Positions 1 to 12,470 of a DNA stretch of 64,000 nt are shown one piece after another. Numbering within the stretch: the first letter of the stretch is position 1; each line of letters begins with the position of its first letter. The stretch is from Nemania diffusa. Its lineage: Eukaryota; Ascomycota; Sordariomycetes; Xylariales; Xylariaceae. The notes beneath the pieces were generated by a model. That model saw nothing but the letters and a program-made list of their open reading frames with translations, did no database searches and was not told where the DNA came from. The stretch covers positions 2,416,001 through 2,480,000 of the forward strand of contig JBBPUQ010000010.1 in the NCBI GenBank assembly GCA_038501195.1, in the 5' to 3' direction. The position numbers and the translations under genes were made by a program.

Positions 1-360
1 AAAAAACAAGCCTAAACAGAACGGGGTAAAGATGCGTCACTCTTGAGGGAAAACAGCCAGTTAAAAGATGAAATAACCTAATATTTAGACCTAAAATACA
101 CGTTGTGGCAGCTACTTCCCACCCAAGGAATATATTCAAGGTCATACCCAGATAAATATCAAAAGGTAGTTAGTAGACTTCATAAAACTCTGTAATTGTA
201 GACTCTCAAAGTATACCTACCTACCTTAGGTACCTAGTAGACTAGGTGCAAAGCAAAAGGTGCAACAAGTAACCGCGTACCATGGAAAAATACCAAAGGG
301 AACATGTCGTAATCCTATTATACAGCATGCATCAAGGACTTCAACTACTTTATACGCTAC

Positions 361-480
361 CCGCCTACCTACCTACCTCCTAGGTACCTTAGGGACCTAG
401 CATACCAGTACTATAGGGCTCAGCAGGACCCTAGGTCACTACCTTTAGGTGGGGTACCTAAGGTAGGTATACTCCAGTAC
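361..480. repeat. Cluster of TAGGTACCTA-type palindromic motifs
   Basis: This 120-bp piece is the densest example of a motif seen throughout the left 16 kb: runs of CCTACCTACCT followed by TAGGTACCTT and, on the other side, GGGGTACCTAAGGTAGG. The core is a palindrome combining CCTAGG and GGTACC. Similar clusters lie near 211-240, 1407-1435, 1545-1615, 3898-3918, 4259-4316 and 8386-8436. They are dispersed, differ in length, and show no fixed flanking duplication. Confidence 0.7.
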
Positions 481-3400
481 AACAACAGCACTAAGACTGC
501 CCAGGGCGATAGGGCACTTTAGAGAGCGTGCTTGGGCATCTAAAATCATTGTAATTCTGATGACTATGATTCGAAGCAGCAATTTGTCTAGCTTAGCCTT
601 GTAAGTCTAATTGGATTAGGGTTGCCAGGGAGGCCACGATTGGGCAATCGAAATGTGGTTGATCTTTTCATGGCATGTTGGCTATGAACTTGTACAGGTC
701 CTATCAACAAAGAGAGTCAATTGCCCATCTAGACTACATAGGTACAAGACGTAGAACAATCGTCTACACCTATTCATCATTTATTACTACTTATTGTAAT
801 TATACTGAAACTACATAGGCATTGAATTAGGTATCTGGTATGAATTCTCTGTTGCACTTATTACTGTGTACACATTGACTGAATTCACTTCTTGGTAAAG
901 AAATTATGAAAGGAGCCATGCAATAACCTAGGTAGTTTCATCTCTCACAAACCAACTCCATATAAAGCCAGTTGGCAGCGTGTTGTGCTAGTGGCTGTAC
1001 AACCTATTCGAACTTGATCCTTAATTGAGGCAGGGTAGTGGAGGTTGAGGTTGATGATGAGGATGATCAATTGCTAATTAGCTGTGGAGAAAGTCACCAA
1101 TGACTCTGAATTTGTTGGCCCTCCATGGGGTAGCTGGCAGTGCCACGAGCACAAGAGCCGCCAAAGGTACGCTTGGGGACTATGGGCCCGTAGACATCCG
1201 GAAGGAAAGATGAAACCGCGCCCAGAATTTAAGATTTGCTCGTGTGATGTTGGAAAGTACCGGGTAAAACAATGATGTCTCTAAACATTGTATGGTACGC
1301 AATAAGGAAGTTTGGTACTAAAGCAAACAGGAGAATGAAAAGAAGACAGGGAAAGCATTGGTGGGAAGAGGTATGCATGGAAAGATCGAAAATACCTTCT
1401 ATACTACCTGGTACCTACTTAAGTACCTAAGGTAGATAAAATCGTTCTTTAAATATTTCACTACCTGCCTAGTACCTACATAATATGTACATGTAAAAAC
1501 ATTAAAAGAGAACTACCTCAGAAGTGTACTGCAGTCTGCGTAATCGCAAAGTACCTTAAGTAAGTACCTACTATATGTAAAAAAGGGAGGTAGGTACCAA
1601 ATTAAGTACCTTAACCGCCTTGGAGGCTCAAAGTGACCAGGCCATTAAGCGCACAGCCAGTAGGGCTACTCTTGTTAGGTATTTTGACGTAGGTACCTAA
1701 CCTCCCGGGTACCTTAATTCCAGGCCACGAGGGCTCGAGTGCAGCCAATGGGCTCCCGAGGCTATGGTGGCATTTGGCTTGCAATCTAGCAACTAGAAGC
1801 CATTGGCCATCAGTCTAATATCAGATTACGTAGGTGTGCATACGTAGTAGTTACAATATATTTTATCGTTTTTTTATACCTCTTTTAGAGGTACTAAACG
1901 ATTTGTTCCATTTGAGAGTCACGTTCTCTTATAACCCAGACTTAGGTAGGCTGTTACGCTCTGTGCTCGTTGTGAAGACTTCTGCAGATATGACGTTATT
2001 AATAGGCTAGCACAGACAGGCTTAAAAAGCAAGATAAGTATATACGCAGTACCTATGATGAGGAAAAAGGGGCGGATGTTTTATCGGCAAGGTAAGCCGG
2101 TAGGGCTTCACCGTTGTTTCGCGCTTATTCTTAGATGCCTTTTACCATGTAGTAGAGAACACTCAGAATTCCTGTCCCTTACATATGTCAGGCTTGCAGG
2201 TTAAACTTACGAGCATGGAAAACTGTAAATGGATTTCATTGTGGTTGTTTTTGCCAAACTATAAGCACGCATAATATTTATAATAATACTTAATATATAT
2301 CCAAATATTTGTTTGCGACCTTACTTAGGTATGCATGTACATGCTGAGGAATCTCGGAAAGTTCCTAATGGCCCACTGCTAATGGATGCGAGATGCCGGA
2401 TCCCGAGAAATGCTTTGTGACCTACCTATTATATGTGTAGCCCCAGAGCAAAATACTTATCCTATCTCCCTAATGTCTATCATTCACTTGCATGCAGAAC
2501 AACACGTGCCTAATCACGATTACCTGCTATGACAAAATCGCCATCACCCTACTTGTAGTGGGTTCATGTTGAGTGTGAGATGGTCCAAGTGAGTTGCATG
2601 CTCCGAATTCCGGCTTATTCGTATATGTATGACATACACAGCTAGGTAGGCACAATCAGAAATCGAAGCGCATTCGACCTTCAATCGTCCTGGCTAGAGT
2701 GGGAAGAATGCTATGGCATGTCATTGGATTTAGATACCTGCAATTTTTTGCAAGCCACCTTGACAGGGCATAAGAACAGGGATTTCGATAGGGCAGCATA
2801 GGTAGGGAGCTAGGATCTTCCAGAGCTGGTAGAGGCCCCCCTGGTAGAGAGACGACCCATAACATCATCGACGCAGTGACGGTACGGACCTATCAGCCGC
2901 AATAAGAGCTGGTGTCTCAACATACCACCTACCCTTTGAGTGCCAGAGGCAAACGAAAGGGCCGAAGCTAGAAGATGCATGGTTGGGTTTGGGGTACATG
3001 AAAATCAACGGACGCATCGAGCAAAACTCTGAGGTGAAAGGCCATCCCTACATACAATACCTACTGCGTACCTTATGTACTTACCTACATACACATTGAT
3101 GTTGATGTACCTACTCAATATCTCTTACCTACATGTATATGCGTAACTGGACAAACTGTGGGTAGTGTACAGGATATCTACAGAATAGGGTTAGTGACCA
3201 CGGAACATTCCTCGACCCAATGGATGCAAAACATGCATCTTCCCAGACCGATGCTAACCTAATTATTAGGTAGCCCTTGAAACCTTCGCATGGTGCCCTC
3301 CCTCGACCGAAGTACCTATGTAGGTAATTACACCATTTCTTGAGCAGGTCAAGTAAGTCCATATACTTCGCGCGGACAATGCAAGCATGCAAGTGTAACA

Positions 3401-6400
3401 ACGAGTACATGTAGGCCTAAGTCGGCTGTATGTGTATGTACAGATCTACCAGGCCTGTACGTACTGAGAACCCCCTCACCTGACAGTCTTTCATCGTGGC
3501 AGTGGCACTGATGGGAGGAGCGGCAGCGTTGATCCGGGATAGCGCCAACAGGCCCAATACGCCAATAGGCACGCCAGCATCCAACGTGGGTAATGTTTCT
3601 GTAGACCTGGCGCCAATCCGATAACCAGAAACAAACCGTTACACGGCCAAACCCCATGGGCCTTGTTTCATCCTACATGGCTGTCCCGAGGGTAGAATAT
3701 TGGTTGGTCATTGTCTAGAGATCGTCCCTGTGTACAACGTGATCTCCTGTGCGCTGTCTTTTACTCATTCAACTTGTCGAACGAAGCCACTCGAAACCCC
3801 TCTGCCATCGGATAGTCCGTTTTTAGTCGGTTGCGGTTTATCTCTCACCGACTTCTCATAACATACTAAACATGCTAGACATACTAGACATACTTACTAC
3901 CTGAGGTACCTAGGTAGCTAGCCATCCCGCGCATCACCACGCTACCCTTCGCAGCGAGGACACAAAGAAATAGTCACGGAGAGGGTGGAATAAAGAAAAT
4001 ACGGCGTCATACTAAGTACAACAAGACATGTCATCAAAATCAAAGCAGGCTGGATAAAGTATACACTGCTAGCGCAGTCAGGCCGCCGGTGTGGAGCTGA
4101 GGCCAGAAGCCTGCGTTGCTCAAATCGTCACTATCATACGATTGCCCTTCCATTTACCCTTCCATCAAAATGGCCGCAAGACAGGGTCTTGGCTTACCCG
4201 CGCCTACGATGCTTTACATACGCTACCCAGCACCAGCACGCTTCTAACCCATTTACCACGTAGTAGGTAGGTAGTCTGTCTGCTTAGTTACTAGTAGGTC
4301 CTCGGTAGGTACCTACGCGTATGCACTCAGTACCTAAGGCATCCAATACACTAAGGCAACGTAAGGGACTGTTACTATGCTGTACTAGGGTCTGCTAGGG
4401 TATTGAGATAGTGTCTGTACAGGATAGATAGACATGCTTCCCCAGAGATGTCCCGAGGGTTTGAAACACGATAATTGGCATCGATTACGTCAAAGGGTCC
4501 TTGATTGTTCGGAACTGCACCGCATTTTCAATTTTATCTTCCCCACATGATTGATCGAGGCTCCATCGTCTTGCGACAGCGGACGAGGACATGTCGTGCT
4601 TATCCTCATCACCCATCTTTGTTATCCGCGTATAGGTACCTAACATTGGAAGGGAAACGGAGGCCGCCAGCCAAAACCGCGCATCCCTCGGTGTTTAGGT
4701 CGTCGTCGTCGATTATGACTGGTCGCTGGATTTCCATAGGACATGAAGTGTCAATCCAACATATATGTAGGTACCTGTTTGATGCCGCTCATGACGGCCG
4801 CGGCAGTGGCAGCGCGCTCTCGCGCTCGCGCACTTCATTGGCCCTCACATGCGGTATTGGCGAGCATTGGGCTGTGAAGGGCAGAAACGAACTACAGATG
4901 TAGCCGAGCCTGTGGATACAGCGTCACTTCGGTAATGACGACGGGAGCTCTCTAGAAGTCGGCCAGTGGCCGTTGTCCGTCGTCTCATTTGTCTTCCAAA
5001 TCATGGATGTGACGTTAGACAGCGTGACCTGACGTTGCTGTGATACCTTTTCATTCCCCTTCACTCTCCCCGCAGAGAGGGAGGCGACTGGAACACTACC
5101 TAATTTCGTGTGGTGCCACTCAAGACATGTCAAGCCGCACTCCAGTCTTTAAAACGGGGACCCCTGACAATCAGAATCATTCTAGGTGTCTTTTTCCTTC
5201 TCAATTCACAACACAGAGTGATGTACAGAACATACAGAATACTACTAACGTTTGCACCAATCGCTCAACACAAGCGTTTCGGGGTCCCGTTCACACGGGG
5301 TACACGGGGCACAAACGTGGCAGATGTAAACCCACGGCAGCATCGGCAGGTGTTCTTCAAATCGCGATTGAAAGAAATCCTTAGGCCTATTTCCATACCT
5401 ACAGGAGATAGCAGCCTACGCTGCTGCTGCACTAGCAGAAAGCCTGCAGACAAGGTAGGTATACGGCCCACCGACCTTTTCCTTTTTCACGGAAGACTAA
5501 CCAACCGCGCGCTCTATTGAATATGCCGATGTCTCGGACTGTTGGTTGTATCTCAACGTCCTAAAATAATCTTGACCGAGCGGGCCATCGAGCGAGATAT
5601 TCGAACACCTGAAGTAACCTTCTTTAGGTATTCCTCGCAATTAATCCCTCTTCTTTCTTTTCTTTTCTATTTTCTCCTTATTCTTTTTTTCTCCTTATTG
5701 ATTTATTTCTATGAGTGGCATATACCCTACGCAGTAACTAAGCTTACACGGTTATAAAGGTAACCGGTGTAAACTTCTCCGCTCCGTGTGGATCGAAAAC
5801 GTCACGAGGACTAATATATTATGCTTCCTGTCAAGTCGCACGCCGGCTAAGCTGCCCTTCATGCCTTTGCGATTTGAGCGCCAAGAAATCGACGGACGTT
5901 GCTGCAGCAAACCTATCGAGATTATTCACCCCGCGAACCCCCTGCTCCGCTCAAGAGGCCGATCTTATCAAGTCCAGATCTTCCTGCTGCAGTACAGCTC
6001 AATAGGATACCTGCACAAAAAAAAATCGTCCCAACGACGTGATGCAAACGGCTCCAAGCTGCGCTAATGAGGAAGTTGGAGTACACTCTGTAGATACGTA
6101 AATTTGTATTACTATTGATTTCCCGTCGCATCAGCTGTATACCAAGCCATCATTCGCTTAGCTCCCGTTTTATTCGAGCTGTCGATCTACCACGTTTTTG
6201 CCGAGCATTGTTGCACAACATCCTCGCTTATTGCGGCTCGACAGAAATGCATGACATCAAGCCACTAGGTAAGATATTCTGTCTGTTCCCCTTTCCTAGC
6301 TTGGAAATGGTCGAAGCGGAGATAGGCCCCAAACAGGTCCAATACAGGTGCACATCTCTATGTTAGGATAACATTCGGAGTGCGCAGGATGCGGCCCGCC

Positions 6401-9400
6401 TTATACGAGGCCAACCGCATACAATAATACCTCTTCCGGTCATTCTATCCGGTCTGAAGATCGTACTGTCCATCCTATTGCAAGGCCCTATGTGATCGGG
6501 TAGTAAGATGCTGGCTCATCATGAGAAGAGGGTGGCGACTTGAACAATGGTTTTCACATCGGATGGCTTCCGCGAGGCGGCATGCCACGCCATGATACAT
6601 CGCAACCCTGTTTCATCCCCGCAGCGTTGTAGCGAAGTGTGTATTGATGTCGATGTCGGCATAGGCGTACCTCCTTTTGAGCGGCACAGGCGTGGACGGG
6701 AGTGCCCATGTGCGCGTTCCTCGGCACATCTAAACTGCATCTACGGCTGTAACCGGACAATTTGTACATGTATCAAGGCCCTACAAGGCCCACGATTCGG
6801 ACTATTTTAGCAAAATAAGACGGGAGCAGATATAGGAGATTTGGCCCGCGTACCAAACAAGCCCTCAAGAATATAAACGTGACCTGGTATGTCGCATATA
6901 TGCTTGTCCTTAATCTATCTAGCAGCTCCCGATATAGGACAGGTATAGGGGGAGAAAAAAAAATTTAAGCGAGTTCGGATTGCTTAATTCACATAAATGT
7001 GCCACCTGCGTACTAGCTGACTGGCTAGCTAGCCTCACGATCAGCCCCTCCTCTACGTGAGACAACTGCACCTTTATCAAGCAGTATTGTCTATTATTAT
7101 TACCTATATTACCTAGTATTAGCATATCTTCGAACAGGTAAAAGCGGTCTAGAAAATTTTGGCCGCTTGCCAAGTTAATTGAAAAAGGAAAATTACTAAA
7201 GAAATCTTGCTACTTATGTTAGATAGACTTCTAGTAGTCAACTTGCCATCTAACTATCTCTTGCCCGAAACGAGAGTGTTGTAAACCGGGTGGAGAGATG
7301 GATTACTACACGTGCCAACATGCTAGAATCAAAAAGAATACTTGAAGGAGGGGCTTCGCACCCTCTCGCTTCTATTCTCTTCTACCGCTTCATTTTATCT
7401 TTCCCTGCTATTCTGCAAAGTAATTGACGGTTATTGGTTCCTACTTTTTCTCATTTGTGATGACGGGTAGGTAGGTACGTATATATCTCTACCTCGACCA
7501 TCTGAACAGGTATTTAGTGGGGATGGGTACTTGGAGATGAATGAGGTAGCACAAAAGATTACCACAAGCGGACCATTCGAGCTCGATTGACCAATGGGGA
7601 GGCTCAAAACTATCATTGGACATGTCGGAGGACAATGAAAAAAGTCCCTCGGCCCCGACATTACCTTTGGTTCATTTACCTCCCTGGGACATATTATACA
7701 GCGGACTATCTTACGCTTGGTATACATACCTCTTGCTACCTGCCTACCTAGTAAGCACGTAGGAATTCCGCCGCTAACAAAACGCTCTGTGGGGAACACA
7801 TGCCGATAAATATTCCCAATTGGCGCAGTTATCATTCCGAGTGAAAAATGCACTTTTAAGGTTATTAGGCTAGAACCGATGTCAGTCGTGTCGTGGTGTA
7901 TCGTGTAATGCCGTGTTGTGCCGCTCAGGCTCTAGATAGGTAACAGAAAGGTTGCTTCCGTAGGGCAGTGTAAGACACCAGATACGACGTATAAGTACCT
8001 ACTTACATGTAGGTAGTTATATGCAGGCCAACAAATTCTCCTGGTAATACCAAGTATACTCTCACGTCTGGGGCCCTTTGGTGTGCGAGTACCTAGCACA
8101 GATATTAACCGGAGCTAGCAATCAGTAGGTCACCAATGCTTTTCGTCTCTCATAATTCTATACCGTAAGAGGATGCTTAGTGGCCCTAGAAAATTCCCTA
8201 TGCCTATATTATAACGTATATCGTGACAAACAGCCCAACGCGAATACCAAAGTAAACTACAGTACTACCGTAGTTTTTGCAGGAGGCAGGTCCTACACAG
8301 ATCCTGGCGGGGTTCCAGTGTCGGGACATTTATGTATAGGTGTTCTAGCAACCATGCACGCCATCGTGCTTACCTATCTACATAGCTACATACCTAGGTA
8401 GGTACAAGGTAGAGCTTAGAAGTCCAGGTAGGTACTATGCAGTAGAAGACTTTCGTCTCTTCGACTTAGTACCTAGCACACATAACTGGCCTTGATTATC
8501 GGACTTCATGCCGGGGTCAATCTCCCTCACCCCGTACCCACTCATACTCTGCTCTTCGGGAAGAGGCACATGAATCATATCATACTAACCACCGAATGCT
8601 TTGTATTAATATCGCGGTATAGTAGGTGGTTTATATTCCGCATCATATTCACAATAGACTAGCGTAGGGAAGAGAAGAGCGCGTTTTAGCCACCGGTCTA
8701 CCAAGCGCCCGGGTTATGTCTCCAACGTTACGTTACCTCCCTGGAATATCATTCGCTCCCACTGGGAGCTACGCATACACAAGGTATTATTATAGTTGCT
8801 TTGGTCTCTAACTACTGTAGCACGAGATAGGGAACACTCTGCGCCATGGGGAAAGCCGTCCAAGTGTCTTTCCCACGGACTCGACAGCGACGATACCTTA
8901 GTGCCGGCGCCTACGTGAGACAAACTTATGATCCCCAAGGCACACCCCGCCTTCTTCATCCTGCTTGATGGACACGTTGAAAGCCCAAGGTCACCTCGAT
9001 AACAATAAGCCCGCTAGACCGCATGGGAGAGTTATCAAACTCTTATCGCATCAATATCGCCTTGACTATTCCGAGCTTTTCCCAAAAGGCATCGCGAGGG
9101 CATCACATCACCCACGGGTTTCAAATTAGATCGATCTTGAGTTGAAGCTACCGATGTGGTTACCTATTAAGACGAGCGAGCCCCACACTCATGTGGTATG
9201 GTTCTTGCAGGAGCTCGCAGATCACATGAGGAGAGTCTCCAGCGATGAGTTGTCACCTCCACAATGTCGCGGGCCCTAAGACAGTTCTAGTAGGCTTGCC
9301 TACATATCGATAACCTCGTATCTCCTCTCTGCACGCTGTTGCGAAATCGTACACCCCGCAACACTATCTCGGGCTCGTACCGACAGCACAGGACAGCCAA

Positions 9401-11580
9401 GGCTCGGTGGTACATATACGATTAGGCCGGTTGCAGAGATCGTCGGGCCTCTCTGGTGGGCAAGCTCGGGTTCGCGACGTCCTGCAATTTCTGCATCTCA
9501 AGCGAGCCTACTGCGTACCTACTTAGTAGAGACGTTTAGCGACCATGCTCTGTCGGGTCTAGCAGAGGCTCCTGGGGACGTTCACCGGCTGAGTATGAAG
9601 CCAAGTCGACCAGGGCAAGAACGAGAGTGGGGTGCATATTATTATTCCTGAGGGCACAGGCTTGACAGGCTTCTAGAATATTTCCAGGGGGGAGGGGGTG
9701 TCGGGGAAATAAATCGTCAAGGGCCCTATTAAAATATAGGTATCCCACCCACCATCTCGCTATTTTCGGCACGCATCCCAGTAGATCTCCAGGCCAGCAA
9801 GGGAGAACATATATATTATGGGGCTTCAGCCCAGCCATCGGATCCGTCGGGCTGGTTCTGCGAAACATCGTTGGCTGTTGCACTTCTCGCGATAGGAACT
9901 TTTGTTTAGTGCATCCGCGCCGACCCGATTATGCCATCTTTGCACCTTGCTCTTATTCAAGGTGAAAGGGCCATGCTTATCATCACAGCTGACCACAACC
10001 GTGACCGACGAGGCTGTCAAACGAGGAGCATCGTCCATCTCCCAGAGTAGGTAGAACTTATTTATGACTTACCTTTTGCGCGCTTCAGTGATGATGCCTC
10101 GACACAGTCAATGCCGCACCCAACTGCCCATTCCGAACCTACGAAGCGATACCTCAGACCTCATCGTATGTGAAGATAGACCAGCGTGGGCTACCGAGTG
10201 AGGACGTTGACAGAAGAGCCGAGATAGTTCGAGGCGACTTATTATTTGCTTATCACGTCAATACCTACCTCTGTGATAACCAAGGTTGTCCTACGAGGGG
10301 GTATACTTCGCACCATGCTACCCCACAGAGTACCAATGCAGGTCAGGCAAGCTTCACAGAGTCTAGTAACGGCCTGCATGATCTACATGAAGGAACGAGC
10401 AGAATCCACGTTCCACGATGTTCAGGTCCTGCAGAAATTGCCATGAACGGCGTCCGTGATGACGGCCATGACTCGCATTGTGGCATTCTCAGCTGCCGTA
10501 GGATCTCCTTGTGCAACTTACAACGACCAGCGATTGGTAGAAAGATGTGCAGCAGCAGCAGCAGCACGAGCTGCTGCAATGCAATTCATACCTAGGTATG
10601 CACAGCGATGCCGTCGTCGCCGTGGCGTTGCATCACCCACATTGTTAGAGAGAGCGCTGAGATTAGCCGAGACAGCTATAGGCACTAGTCTTTCTGGGGG
10701 GCGATGCAATCCTTACGGCGTTCGTCTAGGATGTGGCATGAATATCCGAGCTTCATGGGTCTGGTCCTCGCAGTGCAACATACACACACACATACATACC
10801 TAATAGTATTTCGAGTCGCGATGCTTCATTTCGAGCGATCATAGCACGAACATGTACTAACCTAGGAGCTCGCAAAAGTACCATATTTCTCTTGCTTCGA
10901 CTCCATCGACGGTGTTGTTCCTTATCACCTATGATTTGTCACCTTTTAGTAGGGTTCATGATGAACGATCGCAGCAACCGAGCTTGCGCTCAATACCTAG
11001 TCAGAGCGAAACGAGCCGAGCCGAGTTGATAGAATGAATGACCCACTCCAAGAGCTGTACTCTACGCATAGGTATAGCTAAGATAACCGCACTAAGGGTT
11101 CCATCTATCTACTAGACTAAGCACCTACTTACTACGTACGACCTGGGACTTGATGCTGTAATATTTTAAAGTCTGCCGCCATTGCTGCCGGATTGCGGCG
11201 TTTTTGCCATGACTTACGGCATCCTCACGGCCAATCATTCCTACTGTCATGCATTCTTTCTTTTTCTGCTTGACACACCGCTCAGAGAAGCAAGGTCTAG
11301 TAATGAAGTGCTCGGTGAATTGCACCAATCCTCACCGTGGGCAGCCTCACTTTGCTGCTGCCGAGTGGCAGAGGCACTATTAGTACTACCTAACCAGCCA
11401 ATCTCACCAATAGCGAAGTAGTCGTTACGTCCGCCTTGGTCGAAACCGTATTCGCATGCTGCCGTAGGGTGTGGGTTAACCCCAAAACCCATCGATTGCA
11501 TGATCAGACGATGACGAAGGCCACATACGTAGCGGCCGAGCTCGTTAGCTTTCTTCTTCTGCACGTTCGTCTATCTACTG

Positions 11581-11626
11581 CATCCATACATACACACATA
11601 CATACGTGCATACATACATACGCACA
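11581..11626. repeat. CATA/CACA microsatellite
   Basis: This is an imperfect run of CATA and CACA units. A shorter similar run lies near 10,780-10,800. It is simple-sequence DNA; apparent peptides read from it (HTHIHT-type on plus, YVCMY-type on minus) are artefacts of the repeat. Confidence 0.8.
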
Positions 11627-12437
11627 TGGCTAAATCGCCTCCCTCTTCGAAACACACGACTTGAATGAACCAGGCTTTTTTCTTGCTTCTTGCAATTGCG
11701 TTCTTCATCGTACGAGGCCTACTTAGTCCGCGACCTCGTGATTTGATTTGGAATGGCTCATTCATACCTCGGCGGTACCCTGACAGTTGACAGGTCATAT
11801 TTATAGCATGTTTATACTTAGTCATCGCCGTGGGTTCCATCGTTCGGGAATTGGATGTCCCGTTTGATGCGAAATGCTGGAATGGTCTACAGGCCAGGTT
11901 TTGCTAACCTACATACATACACGACATACTTACAATTCAGGTTGTAGCGGCCTCGTAGAGGTACTTCGGAGACAAATGCACGGGATCGGGATACTTCCAA
12001 CAACTATGTCCCTGATGGCGCTTGCTATAGCGTACCGACGTGCATACTTACTTGAGAGTATGGGGGTTGGGCGGTCAGCGTGAAATGGGCGTTTATCGAA
12101 GCCCCTTTTTTTGCGAATGGAGTGTCTGTCCCCGATATAGCCTCCAGCTCACCTCACGTGGACTTTTTCATGCCAGAATGGGATTCGGCACTGGCCGAAA
12201 ATGGCCACCTGCAGATTCGATTAGGTTATGTCTGCTCAGCCCTACAAATGAGACCCCAGCGTCCCATGCACTCGGAATTATCCTGCTATGCTTTGACCTA
12301 AGGTACCCGGAGGCCGTCGTTAGATAGGTGAGAGCTCTGGGTTGGGGCTGCACTATAGTATAGTCGATTCTCTAGCGGGTTGAGAGTGGCAAATGGTTCC
12401 CGCACATGAAGCATGCGTCTCAAAACGGCCACGAAAG

Positions 12438-12439
<2 letters not shown>

Positions 12440-12468
<29 letters not shown>
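12440..12468 (+). repeat. A29 homopolymer
   Basis: This is an uninterrupted run of 29 A in otherwise mixed-GC sequence, followed by GGAGAG. It could be a microsatellite or the 3' tail of an old retroposed sequence. I see no flanking target duplication that would decide for the latter. Confidence 0.9.

Positions 12469-12470
<2 letters not shown>

Noticed and set aside
10170..10803. Two overlapping plus-strand frames of 141 and 115 codons
   Set aside because: They overlap in different phases, include a CAG-repeat artefact (poly-Ser / poly-Ala), and match nothing I know.
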